Source: Ferranicluibacter quercicola | GTDB lineage: Bacteria > Pseudomonadota > Alphaproteobacteria > Rhizobiales > Rhizobiaceae | Reading direction: 5' to 3' | Assembly: GCF_021168455.1 (NCBI RefSeq) | Contig: NZ_JAJOZR010000006.1 | Location: 186,001-250,000 of the forward strand | DNA: 64,000 nucleotides | Part shown: piece after piece, positions 1-8,343 of the stretch | Numbering within the stretch: the stretch's first letter is position 1 | How the letters are laid out: every line of letters starts with the position of its first letter | Made by a program: the position numbers and the translations under genes | Notes under the pieces: model-generated | Told to the model about the DNA's origin: nothing | Databases searched by the model: none | What the model saw: the letters and a program-made list of their open reading frames with translations, nothing else

Positions 1-1095
1 CACCCCCTCGATCGCTTGAGCGTTTCCGGTTTCGCCCGCGCGCAAGATACCCTCCATGATCTCCAGCACATGCAGCGCAAGGTCGCCCGAGGCACGCGGC
101 TGACGTTTTTCGGTGATGGCGCGGGCGAGATCGGCGAGGCCGAGCATGCGATAGTTTGCTCTGTCTGGCGCCTCGACGGGCCAGTTGACGGCGCCGTAGG
201 GAAGCGTCGCGGTATCCGTCGTCTTCCAGCCGTCGCCCCGCGCGGAGAGGGCCACCATGCCGCCGAACGTATCGGGATCCGGCAGTCGGAGCGATCCCTC
301 CGTGCCGTGCAGTTCGATCGGATGGTTGGAATGTCGGAAAACATCCCAGGACGCACCGAAGGTGACCGTGGTGCCGTTTTGAAATTCGAGCAGAGACAGA
401 ACGCTCGTCGGTGTGCCCACGGAGAAGCGGGTGCCCTTCTTCGGGCCGTCCGCCGTGATCAGCCGGTCCTTCTGGCCGCTGGTGGCCACGGCCTGCACCC
501 GACGGACGGGGCCTATGAGGTTGACCAGCATTGTCAGATAATAGGGACCCATATCCATGACCGGGCCGGCGCCGGGCTGATAATAGAAACCGGGGTCCGG
601 ATGCCAGTGCTCCATGCCGCGCCCCATCATGAAGGCGGTGCCGGTCACCGGCCGGCCGATCGCGCCGGCCTCCATCAATCGCCGGGCATGCCGCCCGGCC
701 GCGCCGAGAAACGTATCGGGCGCCGAGCCGATCAGAAGCCCGCGTGCCGCGGCATCCCGCACAAGCCGGCGACCGAGCTCTGCCGTCACAGCCAGGGGCT
801 TTTCCGTGAAGACGTGCTTCTGCGCCTCCAGAGCCTGCATCGAAATGTCGAAATGCGCGGCGGGAATGGTGAGGTTGAGCACGAGATCGACATCGGCCGC
901 CGCCATCAGGGCATCCACGCTGCTCGCGCGCAGGCCGAACTGTGCGGCACGCTGGTCGGCTGCCTGCGGATTGACATCGGCGCAAGCGACAATCGCGACG
1001 TCGCGGAACAGCGGCGCGTTGCGCAGGTAAGCCATCGAGATGTTGCCGCATCCCACGATGCCGATCCGAAGAGGTTGCCTTGATGTGTTCGTCAT
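1..1095 (-). CDS. Gfo/Idh/MocA family oxidoreductase, 3' end outside window
   Basis: NAD(P)-dependent sugar or cyclitol dehydrogenase of the Gfo/Idh/MocA family, cytoplasmic. The minus-strand frame is open from the ATG at 1093-1095 to the window edge (365 codons), so the C-terminus is cut. The N-terminus carries the Rossmann nucleotide loop GIVGCGNIS, and the signature TEKPLAV lies near residue 100; the length fits a family of about 340-390 residues. It is divergent from the isomerase gene at 1386 and probably belongs to the same catabolic module, as a second dehydrogenase homologous to the one at 2228. The substrate cannot be read from sequence. Confidence 0.9.
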   Translation of the reverse strand, partial: MTNTSRQPLRIGIVGCGNISMAYLRNAPLFRDVAIVACADVNPQAADQRAAQFGLRASSVDALMAAADVDLVLNLTIPAAHFDISMQALEAQKHVFTEKPLAVTAELGRRLVRDAAARGLLIGSAPDTFLGAAGRHARRLMEAGAIGRPVTGTAFMMGRGMEHWHPDPGFYYQPGAGPVMDMGPYYLTMLVNLIGPVRRVQAVATSGQKDRLITADGPKKGTRFSVGTPTSVLSLLEFQNGTTVTFGASWDVFRHSNHPIELHGTEGSLRLPDPDTFGGMVALSARGDGWKTTDTATLPYGAVNWPVEAPDRANYRMLGLADLARAITEKRQPRASGDLALHVLEIMEGILRAGETGNAQAIEGV

Positions 1096-1157
1096 GTGCG
1101 GAACCTGCTCTTGAGCCGTGTGGTCGAAAACACGCAGACAAATATGTTGACGTGCGA

Positions 1158-1172
1158 TAAGATTTTATCTTA
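1158..1172. promoter_or_regulatory. Inverted repeat in divergent promoter region (candidate operator)
   Basis: TAAGAT and ATCTTA form a perfect 6-bp inverted repeat around a TTT centre, with imperfect extension into flanking GTGCG/CGTAC. It lies in the 290-bp gap between the divergent genes ending at 1095 and starting at 1386, the expected place for an operator of the local regulator. Just downstream a GGGAGG site at 1191-1196 precedes a 34-codon GTG reading frame (1202-1306) of unknown significance. The operator role is inferred. Confidence 0.35.
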
Positions 1173-1385
1173 CGTACAACCAACCAATCTGGGAGGCAAC
1201 GGTGACATTCATCAAAATCACGACGGCCTCCCGTCCTCTCGGTGGCATCGACATCTGCCGCCGCAAGGTCGTTGCCGCTCGCCGCGTCGCCCGCATATCC
1301 GCCTGACGAAGCCGGCACGGCGTCTGCCGGCAACGGACGGTGACGGCCGCGCGACGAACCCGGAAACCATGACAGGAACAGACGG

Positions 1386-2231
1386 ATGACGAAAACGGAA
1401 CTGACGTTCGGCTGCCAGACCTACACATGGGAAATGCTGGGCTCCGCGTGGAAAGGCGGGCCGGACGACCTGATCGCGGCGGTCGCCCATGGCGGCTACA
1501 CCGGCCTTGAGATCACCAACACGATGATTGGCGATTACGCGGCGCGGCCCGCGGCGTTTGCGCGGGCGCTGCGCGATGCCGGGCTGACGCTTGTCTCCTT
1601 CGCCTTCGGTTCCGACAGCGGTTTCACACTGCCCGACCGGATGGAAGACGATCTGGATGCCGTCACGCGCTGGGTGGATTTCGTCGCCGGTTTTCCCGGT
1701 GCGCTGGTCTCCCTCGGCTCCGCCACATCCGTGTCGGATGGCCCACGCGAAGACGGCTTCGGAATCGCGTCCGAAATCTACAACAGGGCAAGCGATATCG
1801 GGCGTGCGGCCGGCGTCGCCGTCGCCGTTCACCCATCCTCCCATCACCGGACGCTGCTGTACACCCGCAGCGACTACGACCAGATCTTCTCGCGCCTCGA
1901 CCCGCAGGTCGGCTGGGTGCCTGATACGGGGCATATCCTGCGGGGCGGCCAGACAATGGCCGACACGCTTGTCGCGTATCGGGATCGCATCCGCTACGTC
2001 CATCTCAAAGACGTGGATGCCGCGGGCGAGTGGGCGATGCTCGGCGCCGGCGTCTGTGACATCGGAGAGGTGATCGCCATCGTCGCGACGGCGCCGCACT
2101 TCAACGGCTGGATCGTCGTCGAGGAGGAATCGGAAGAGGCCGGCAGAGATCCGGCAAGTGCCGTGCGCATCAACCGCGAGACGCTTTCCCGCATGGGCTT
2201 TGCCGATGACCGCAAGGGAGCACAGTCGTGA
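1386..2231 (+). CDS. Sugar phosphate isomerase/epimerase-like TIM-barrel protein
   Basis: A 281-residue protein of the AP-endonuclease-2/xylose-isomerase-like TIM-barrel superfamily (IolE/inosose dehydratase, hydroxypyruvate isomerase and 3-keto-sugar processing enzymes). Typical strand-end motifs are HPSSHH, DTGH, VHLKDV and the final VVEEES glutamate, which normally bind the divalent metal. ATG at 1386 follows a GGAACAGACGG stretch. It starts a chain of translationally coupled genes: its TGA overlaps the next GTG start (GTGA at 2228-2231). It probably isomerises, epimerises or eliminates a keto-sugar made by the neighbouring Gfo/Idh dehydrogenases; the exact reaction is unknown. Confidence 0.85.
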   Translation: MTKTELTFGCQTYTWEMLGSAWKGGPDDLIAAVAHGGYTGLEITNTMIGDYAARPAAFARALRDAGLTLVSFAFGSDSGFTLPDRMEDDLDAVTRWVDFVAGFPGALVSLGSATSVSDGPREDGFGIASEIYNRASDIGRAAGVAVAVHPSSHHRTLLYTRSDYDQIFSRLDPQVGWVPDTGHILRGGQTMADTLVAYRDRIRYVHLKDVDAAGEWAMLGAGVCDIGEVIAIVATAPHFNGWIVVEEESEEAGRDPASAVRINRETLSRMGFADDRKGAQS

Positions 2232-3304
2232 TCCGCAAACAGGAAAGACGGCTCCGGGTGGGCGTGCTCGGATGTGGGCCCATCGCGCAGTTCGCGCATC
2301 TGGAATCCTGCGTGAAGGCGGGAAATGCCGACCTCTATGCCATCTGCGATGCGGCGCCGGACCTTCTGGCGCGCATGGCGGCGACCTACGAGCCGCAACG
2401 TCGTTTCACCGATTATGACGAGATGCTGGCGGACCCGGAACTGGAGGCCGTTATCGTCGCAACGTCGGATGCCTATCACGTGCCGATGTCGATCAAGGCG
2501 CTCGAGGCCGGCAAGCACGTGCTCTGCGAGAAACCCATTGGCGTCTCGATTGAAGAGGGGGAGGCGCTGGCGCGCACCGTCGAGGCCTCCGGCAAGATCC
2601 TGCAGGTCGGGCACATGAAGCGGTTCGATCCGGCGCTGGAGGCGGCACGCGATTTCGTGCGCGACGACATGGGCGAGATCCTGGCGCTGAAGGCTTGGTA
2701 CTGCGACAGCACGCATCGCTACACCAATACGGACGCCATCCAGCCGCTGCCCGTATCCAGCAAGCTGGCGCGACGACCGGGGGGCAATCCCAAGGCCGAT
2801 CTCCGCCAATATTTCATGCTGGCGCACGGGTCGCATCTGGTCGACACCGCCCGCTTCTTCTGCGGCGACATCGTCGCGGTGCGCGCACGCCTGTCCACGC
2901 GCTTCGGCGCCTATTGCTGGTTTGTCGAGACCGAATTCGCCAATGGCGCACTCGGCCATCTCGACCTGACGGTGGCGGTGCGGATGGACTGGCACGAGGG
3001 CTTCCAGCTTTATGGCGAGAACGGCTCCGTCATCGCGAAAACGTTCAATCCCTGGTACTTTCGTGCGTCCGAGGTCGATATCTTCCATGAGAAAGATGCA
3101 TCGTCGCGGCGCCCGCTCGGGGCCGACGGTCACTTTTTCCGCCGGCAGCTCGAAGGTCTTGCGGATACAATTCTCTACGGTGCGCCGATGCGCGGTGCCG
3201 ATGTCCGTGACGGCCTTGCCTCCATCCGTGCCATGGTCGCGATCGCGCGCTCGGTCGAGACGGGCGAACGCGTCGCGCTCGCCTCCGTCACGGGAGCGGT
3301 CTGA
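2228..3304 (+). CDS. Gfo/Idh/MocA family oxidoreductase
   Basis: A 358-residue NAD(P)-dependent dehydrogenase. The nucleotide-binding loop GCGPIAQFAH is near residues 15-24 and the family signature CEKPIG lies near residue 100, with the usual C-terminal alpha/beta substrate domain. GTG start at 2228 overlaps the previous stop, so it is translationally coupled, and its own stop overlaps the next ATG (ATGA at 3301-3304). It probably oxidises a sugar hydroxyl as an early step of the module. Family assignment is firm; the substrate is unknown. Confidence 0.9.
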   Translation: MIRKQERRLRVGVLGCGPIAQFAHLESCVKAGNADLYAICDAAPDLLARMAATYEPQRRFTDYDEMLADPELEAVIVATSDAYHVPMSIKALEAGKHVLCEKPIGVSIEEGEALARTVEASGKILQVGHMKRFDPALEAARDFVRDDMGEILALKAWYCDSTHRYTNTDAIQPLPVSSKLARRPGGNPKADLRQYFMLAHGSHLVDTARFFCGDIVAVRARLSTRFGAYCWFVETEFANGALGHLDLTVAVRMDWHEGFQLYGENGSVIAKTFNPWYFRASEVDIFHEKDASSRRPLGADGHFFRRQLEGLADTILYGAPMRGADVRDGLASIRAMVAIARSVETGERVALASVTGAV

Positions 3305-4140
3305 TGCAGCTCGGCATCTTCGCCAAGACCTTCGCCGGGACCGACCCGACACAGGTGCTGCTGGCGGCGCGCGCGGCCGGATACGGGACGGTGCAGTTCA
3401 ACCTCGCCTGCGCCGGTCTGCCCTCGCTGCCGGACGAGATCGTGGACCCCAAGGCACTGATCGCGCGGATCGATGCGGCGCGTGTCGCATCCGGCGTTGG
3501 TATCGCGGCACTTTCCGGCACCTACAACATGGCGCATCCCGATCCTGCGGTCCGTGCCCGCGGACGGCTGGCGCTTGGCCACATCATTGATCTTGCAAGC
3601 GCGCTGAACATCCCGCTCGTCACGCTCTGCACCGGCTCCCGACATATCAGCGACCAGTGGGCGCACCATCCCGACAATGCGACGCCCGAGGCCTGGGCCG
3701 ACATGGCCGGGGACATGGCCGAGGCACTCCGACGTGCCGAGGCCGCTGGGATCACGCTCGGTATCGAGCCGGAGCAGGCGAATGTCGTCACATCGGCCGA
3801 GGATGCTCGCCGGCTGATCGGGGAGATGGGATCGGATCGGCTGAGGATCGTGCTCGATCCCGCGAACCTGTTCGAGGCCGCGGATGCGCAGCGCGCACGC
3901 GAGATCGTCGCACGTGCCGTGGATATCGCGGCAGGGCTCACCGTCATGGCGCATGCCAAGGACCGGCATGCCGACGGCCGCTTCGCCGCACCGGGACGGG
4001 GCGTCGTGGATTTCGCTGATTTTGTCGCACGGCTGCGCGCCTCCGGCTTCGACGGCGCCGTCGTGACGCATGGCCTGGAACCGGAAGACGCGCCCGGCGT
4101 CGCCCGCTTTCTGGCCCCGCTGCTCGCGGTGCCGGCATGA
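3304..4140 (+). CDS. Second TIM-barrel sugar isomerase/epimerase-like protein
   Basis: A 278-residue xylose-isomerase-like TIM barrel, distinct from the product of 1386-2231. Motifs at strand ends include GIEPEQ, VLDPANLF and AHAKDR, which in this superfamily supply metal and substrate ligands. ATG at 3304 overlaps the previous stop, and its stop overlaps the next ATG at 4137. Two such proteins beside two Gfo/Idh dehydrogenases suggest sequential rearrangement of an oxidised sugar. No specific enzyme name is justified. Confidence 0.82.
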   Translation: MQLGIFAKTFAGTDPTQVLLAARAAGYGTVQFNLACAGLPSLPDEIVDPKALIARIDAARVASGVGIAALSGTYNMAHPDPAVRARGRLALGHIIDLASALNIPLVTLCTGSRHISDQWAHHPDNATPEAWADMAGDMAEALRRAEAAGITLGIEPEQANVVTSAEDARRLIGEMGSDRLRIVLDPANLFEAADAQRAREIVARAVDIAAGLTVMAHAKDRHADGRFAAPGRGVVDFADFVARLRASGFDGAVVTHGLEPEDAPGVARFLAPLLAVPA

Positions 4141-4892
4141 CGCAGACCGTTCTCTTCCAGCACGGATTGGGCGGCGACGACGCGCAGGTTGCCGCCAACT
4201 GGCCGGAGAGCGCGGATGCGCTGCGGGTGACGATCAACTGCCGTGGCCACAAGGATACGCCGCTCGGTCACGATCGGCCGTTCAGCATTCCGCTTTTTGC
4301 AAGAGACGCTCTTAAAGCCATGGCGGGGCATGACAGGTTCATCGCGGCCGGCATCTCGATGGGCGCTGCGATCGCTCTCTACCTGGCGTGCCACCATCCC
4401 GAGCGCGTGACGGGCCTCGTCCTCGTGCGGCCGGCCTGGAATGTCACGAGCGCCCCGGAGAACATGGCGCCCATCGCCGAGATGGCGGCCCTGCTGCAGC
4501 ATTTTCCGCCCGAGGCAGCACGCGCAGCGTTTTCCGCCGGAGAGACCGGCCAGCGTCTCGCGCGGGATGCGCCCGACAATCTTGCCTCGCTGCTTGCCTA
4601 TGCCGACAGGCCGCAGCCGTCGCGCTTTGCTGAAATACTTGCCGATATCGCGACGGGTTCTCCCGGCATCACCCGACAAGACGTCGAAGCCTTGCGGCTT
4701 CCCGCTCTGATCATCGCCAACGACAACGACGCCATTCATCCGCGCGCCTGCGCCGAAACGCTCGCGGCCGCGATACCCGGTGCTCGGCTCGTCAACGTGG
4801 CGTCGAAGGCGCTCGACCGAGATCGCCACCACCATGACGTCAAAGCCGCGATTGCGGACTTTCTCGCCTTGCACACCCGGAGCTCATCATGA
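4137..4892 (+). CDS. Alpha/beta hydrolase
   Basis: A 251-residue cytoplasmic alpha/beta-hydrolase. The nucleophile elbow GISMG places Ser74; Asp198 in NDNDAIHP and a histidine among His231-233 complete a plausible triad, and QHGLGG near residues 8-13 can form the oxyanion loop. No signal peptide is visible. It is coupled by ATGA overlaps on both sides. In a dehydrogenase/isomerase/kinase operon a lactonase or ester-cleaving step is the simplest idea, but this is inference. Confidence 0.85.
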   Translation: MTQTVLFQHGLGGDDAQVAANWPESADALRVTINCRGHKDTPLGHDRPFSIPLFARDALKAMAGHDRFIAAGISMGAAIALYLACHHPERVTGLVLVRPAWNVTSAPENMAPIAEMAALLQHFPPEAARAAFSAGETGQRLARDAPDNLASLLAYADRPQPSRFAEILADIATGSPGITRQDVEALRLPALIIANDNDAIHPRACAETLAAAIPGARLVNVASKALDRDRHHHDVKAAIADFLALHTRSSS

Positions 4893-5602
4893 TCGACAAC
4901 CACGCTCTTGCCATCTCGGCGCTGCCCCGCAACCGGCTGCTTGCGGAATTCTCGTTGTGGTCGGCCGATCTGGTCAATCTGGAACGTGATCTGAACCGGA
5001 TCGAGGCGGTGGCGGATCTTCACCATATCGATGTTGCAGACGGGCGTTTTGCACCGGGATACCTGTTCTTCCCCGATCTCGTGGCCCAGATCTCGCAGCA
5101 TACGAAGGTTCCGATCCACGTACACCTGATGGTGGAGGCCGACAGCGTGGAGGCGCAGGCAGCACAGTTCATCGAGGCCGGTGCCAGCCTTCTCAGCGTG
5201 CATGCCGAGAACGGCGAGGCCGGGCTTCGGGCACTGGCGGCCGCGCGCGAGGCCGGTGTCGTCGGCGGGGTGGTCCTGCGGCTGGAGACCCCGGTCGAGG
5301 CAATCCTGCCCTTCCTGCCGCATGTCGGCATGGTCACGCTGCTCGGCACGCGGATCGGCGTCAAGGGACAAAGCCTTGCGCCTGAAGCCTGCAGCCGGCT
5401 TGGGGACGCGCGGCGTCTCATCGAGGCGGCCGGGCGTGCGGAGATCATCCTCGCCGCCGACGGCGGTATCCGCGAGACCACGGTCCCGGATCTGCGTGCG
5501 GCGGGCGCGGAGACCGTCGTGCTGGGGTCGCTCGCCTTCGGCGCGTCGGATCTTGCTGCCCGGATCGCGTGGCTGCACGGGCTCGGCGGCAGGGCGGCAT
5601 GA
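4889..5602 (+). CDS. Ribulose-phosphate 3-epimerase family protein
   Basis: A 237-residue member of the Rpe/AlsE TIM-barrel family, which epimerises C3 of ketose phosphates. The four residues that act as metal ligands and catalysts in Rpe are present: His46 and Asp48 in HHIDVADG, His79 in HVHLMVE, and Asp191 in AADGGIRE; a GS phosphate-binding turn (VVLGSLAFG) follows. The LLGTRIGVKGQ loop differs from the usual MTVNPGFGGQ, so it is probably an isoenzyme for another sugar phosphate rather than housekeeping Rpe. Start and stop overlap neighbours by ATGA. Confidence 0.85.
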   Translation: MIDNHALAISALPRNRLLAEFSLWSADLVNLERDLNRIEAVADLHHIDVADGRFAPGYLFFPDLVAQISQHTKVPIHVHLMVEADSVEAQAAQFIEAGASLLSVHAENGEAGLRALAAAREAGVVGGVVLRLETPVEAILPFLPHVGMVTLLGTRIGVKGQSLAPEACSRLGDARRLIEAAGRAEIILAADGGIRETTVPDLRAAGAETVVLGSLAFGASDLAARIAWLHGLGGRAA

Positions 5603-6579
5603 CCGCCACCGCACTCGCCTTCGATCTCGGCGGTACGGATTTGCGGGCAGCGATCGTCACGCAGGCAGGCGAGGTACGGCAAGCCTTGACCGTGCCCACC
5701 CTCGCGCGCGAGGGTGTCGACGCGGTGCTCGATCAGATGACGTCTCTCGCCAAAACCTTGATGGCGGGAACGGACGGCACCATAGCCGGCGTCGGCCTCG
5801 GCGCGCCCGGGCCGCTGGATCCCCTGGCCGGCATCATGGTTGCGCCGCCGACGCTTTCCGGCTGGCACGATGTCGCCGTGGTCAAGCGGTTGTCCGCGCG
5901 GCTGGGCCTGCCGGTGTTCCTCGACAACGACGCGAACGTGGCAGCCCTCGGCGAATGGCGCCATGGCGCGGGACGAGGCTTCGAGACCGTACTGTTCGTC
6001 ACCGTTTCCACCGGCATCGGCGGTGGCGTCGTCTCAAACGGACGCATCTTTCACGGCCGTCGCGGCCTGGCGGTCGAGATCGGCCATATGACCATCTCCG
6101 GTTTCGGCCCGACCTGCCTCTGCGGCAATGTCGGGTGTTTCGAGGCGCTGGCATCTGGAACCGCGCTCGGGCATCGCGGTGCCGACGCCGCCCTGCGGCC
6201 GGGCGGCGAGAAGATCGCTGCGGCCCAGTCGGCTATCGGTCGTCCGGGGGCGCGTGCCGTGGTGGAGGCGGCACGGGTGGACGATCCCGTCGCCCTCGCG
6301 CTGATCGCGAAGGAAGCGGAATGGCTCGGCATCGGATTGACCAACCTGCTGCACATCTTCTCGCCCGATATCGTCGTTTTCGGAGGCGGACTTTCGAATG
6401 CCTTCGATCTCCTGATCGGCGGCATTCGCAGCGTCGTTGCGACGCGGGCCATGTCGGCCTATCGCGACGTCGTCATCGTGCGGGCCGGGCTCGGAACGAA
6501 TGCGGGGCTGGTGGGGGCCGCCGGTCTGGTCTTCACGCCATCCTCTTCCGCAACGCGCGAGGACCGGCATCAGACGTAG
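5599..6579 (+). CDS. ROK family sugar kinase
   Basis: A 326-residue ROK-family carbohydrate kinase. The N-terminal phosphate-1 motif AFDLGGTDLR, the GLGAPGP segment, the catalytic NDANVAALGE and the zinc-binding EIGHM...CLCGNVGC region (conserved His plus Cys-x-Cys-Gly-Asn-x-Gly-Cys) are all present. There is no N-terminal HTH, so it is a kinase and not a ROK repressor. The ATG at 5599 was chosen because it overlaps the epimerase stop (ATGA), although the frame is open further upstream. Its 3' end overlaps the convergent DeoR gene by 10 bp. Confidence 0.9.
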   Translation: MTATALAFDLGGTDLRAAIVTQAGEVRQALTVPTLAREGVDAVLDQMTSLAKTLMAGTDGTIAGVGLGAPGPLDPLAGIMVAPPTLSGWHDVAVVKRLSARLGLPVFLDNDANVAALGEWRHGAGRGFETVLFVTVSTGIGGGVVSNGRIFHGRRGLAVEIGHMTISGFGPTCLCGNVGCFEALASGTALGHRGADAALRPGGEKIAAAQSAIGRPGARAVVEAARVDDPVALALIAKEAEWLGIGLTNLLHIFSPDIVVFGGGLSNAFDLLIGGIRSVVATRAMSAYRDVVIVRAGLGTNAGLVGAAGLVFTPSSSATREDRHQT

Positions 6580-7331
6580 CGGACCTCGACGCCCAGCTTG
6601 TCCAGGCGGCTGCGAATCGAATAGGGCATGCCGGTATCCGTGATGATCATGTCGACGCGGGACAGCGAGAAGGCCTTGGACGAGGCGCCGGTATCCCACT
6701 TGGTCGAATCCGCCACCAGGATGACGCGCCGCGCCATGCGCACGAGGTTGCGCTTGGTGCGGGCGATATCTTCGGAGACGTCGACAACGTCGAAGGCGTG
6801 ATCGATCGCATGCGCGCTGACGAAGGCCTGATGCGCGACCAGTCCGCCCACGGCCTTGTCGGCATCCGATACGATGGTACTGACCGTATGGGGAAACACC
6901 CGGCCGCCGATCATGTGGACGTCCAGTCCGGGGCGGTACATCAGGTGCTGGGCGATGTTCATGGCGGTGGTGGCCACGACCACATTGTGGACCGGCGGCA
7001 TCTGCATCGCCAGCTGCAGCAGCGTCGAGCCGCTGTCGAAGACGATGGACTGGTTGTCGATGATGAGCCGCGCCGCCATCTGGGCGATCCGGCGCTTGGC
7101 CTCGAAATTCCGGTTCATCCGCTCCTCGAAGGCAGCAGCCGGCGAATCCACCGGCAAGGCGATGGCGCCGCCATGCGTCTTGATCAGCTGCTTCTTCGCA
7201 TCGAGATTTTCGAGGTCCGCGCGAATGGTGACTTCGGACACGCCGAAGCGCTCCGCAAGCTCCCGCGTCTTTGCCTGCCCCCCGCGCTGGAGCTCAAGCA
7301 TGATCTGGTGTCGTCTCTGTTGTGCGAGCAT
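6570..7331 (-). CDS. DeoR family transcriptional regulator
   Basis: A 253-residue DeoR-type regulator. The N-terminal winged HTH spans roughly residues 5-57 (TRELAERFGVSEVTIRADL) and is followed by the DeoRC sensor domain with the phosphosugar-binding FDSGST motif. The frame is open far upstream, but ATG at 7331 is the start that fits the family. It is convergent with the ROK kinase gene (10-bp overlap) and divergent from the aldolase at 7539, so it probably controls the aldolase-kinase-transporter genes in response to a sugar phosphate. Confidence 0.92.
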   Translation of the reverse strand: MLAQQRRHQIMLELQRGGQAKTRELAERFGVSEVTIRADLENLDAKKQLIKTHGGAIALPVDSPAAAFEERMNRNFEAKRRIAQMAARLIIDNQSIVFDSGSTLLQLAMQMPPVHNVVVATTAMNIAQHLMYRPGLDVHMIGGRVFPHTVSTIVSDADKAVGGLVAHQAFVSAHAIDHAFDVVDVSEDIARTKRNLVRMARRVILVADSTKWDTGASSKAFSLSRVDMIITDTGMPYSIRSRLDKLGVEVRYV

Positions 7332-7457
7332 GATGGCTCCGAATGACGGGAAACTTTCGAAAAAACAAAGATGATATCGCAAGTGTGCTAGCGGAATAAG
7401 CGTGTGCACTGCAATACGGCGCTTAAATTTGTAAATTTTCATAACGCAAATGTAAAA

Positions 7458-7495
7458 CGAAAGAAATCGAAATATTGTGTATTTGTTTTCTTTCG
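7458..7495. promoter_or_regulatory. Inverted repeat, candidate DeoR operator
   Basis: CGAAAGAAA at 7458-7466 and TTTCTTTCG at 7487-7495 form a perfect 9-bp inverted repeat separated by 20 bp, in the AT-rich 207-bp region between the divergent regulator (starts 7331) and aldolase (starts 7539). Further CGAAA-type words lie nearby, which fits the repeated-box operators common for DeoR proteins. Binding is inferred. Confidence 0.5.
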
Positions 7496-7538
7496 CGTTA
7501 GCTGGGGTGCAGATAGAGGATTTGCGGAGGAGATCATC

Positions 7539-8339
7539 ATGGGCCTTGGAACCAAAGTACGGCTGTCGCGCCTGTTTTCGCATGCATCGGGAAACCTGTT
7601 CGGCGGCGCCGTCGACCATTTCGTCGGCTACGGCAATGTGCGCGAAGGCGGGCTTGCCGACCTTCCCGGCGCACTGGAGCGCGTCATGGCGGGAGGCCCG
7701 GACTATATCAGCATCCAGCCGGGCGCCGCACGGCACCTCTGGTCGGCCTATGCCGGCAAGGCGGCGCTCGTGATCCAGGCCGGTTGCTTCACGCCGGACG
7801 ATCGCATCCGGCAGCTCATCGCCACGCCGGAAGATGCGGTTCGCTACGGCGCCGATGCGCTGGCCGTCGCTATTCCCGTCCGCGGCGATACCGAAGGTCA
7901 CTATATCCGCTGGCTGACGGACACGGTCAACGCCGCCGCACGTTTCGAAATGCCCGTCGTCGCCCACGTCTATCCGCGCGACTACGCCAATGGCGGCAAG
8001 ATCGTCTTCACGCCGGACGAGATCGCCTACGCCGTCCGCATCGGTTTCGAGACCGGCGTCGATGTCATCAAGATCGGCTACACCGGCGACTTCGACAGCT
8101 TCAGGGAAACCGTCGCCACCTGCCCGGTCCCGATCGTCATCGCAGGCGGCCCCAAGACCGATACGCTGCTCGGCGCCCTCAAGCAGACCAGCGACGCGCT
8201 GCGCGCCGGTGCCCGCGGTGCCGTCGTCGGCCGCAATCTTTGGGGCCACGGGGACACGACGAAGGCTGCCCGCGCCTTCAAGTTCGTCATTCACGACGGC
8301 ATGGCGCCAGAGGAAGCTCTGGCCGCTGCGGGCGCCTAA
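7539..8339 (+). CDS. Class I aldolase of the DeoC/FbaB/LsrF family
   Basis: A 266-residue class I (Schiff-base) aldolase or thiolase related to FbaB and LsrF. Lys178 in DVIKIGYTGD is the expected Schiff-base lysine, and the phosphate-binding segments IAGGPKTD and GAVVGRNLWG follow. ATG at 7539 was chosen because GGAGGAG (7526-7532) sits just upstream and the extra 45 codons in frame are low-complexity and AT-rich. It lies 4 bp before a PfkB kinase, suggesting kinase then aldolase cleavage of a phosphorylated ketose or similar compound. Confidence 0.9.
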   Translation: MGLGTKVRLSRLFSHASGNLFGGAVDHFVGYGNVREGGLADLPGALERVMAGGPDYISIQPGAARHLWSAYAGKAALVIQAGCFTPDDRIRQLIATPEDAVRYGADALAVAIPVRGDTEGHYIRWLTDTVNAAARFEMPVVAHVYPRDYANGGKIVFTPDEIAYAVRIGFETGVDVIKIGYTGDFDSFRETVATCPVPIVIAGGPKTDTLLGALKQTSDALRAGARGAVVGRNLWGHGDTTKAARAFKFVIHDGMAPEEALAAAGA

Positions 8340-8343
8340 GGTC

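Noticed and set aside
5181..7346. 721-codon plus-strand open frame
   Set aside because: It is a frame-shifted reading through the epimerase, ROK kinase and antisense DeoR genes; the real genes explain the sequence fully.
7404..7538. Upstream extension of the LsrF-like aldolase by 45 residues
   Set aside because: These codons lie in the AT-rich operator region, and the GGAGGAG before 7539 marks the real start.
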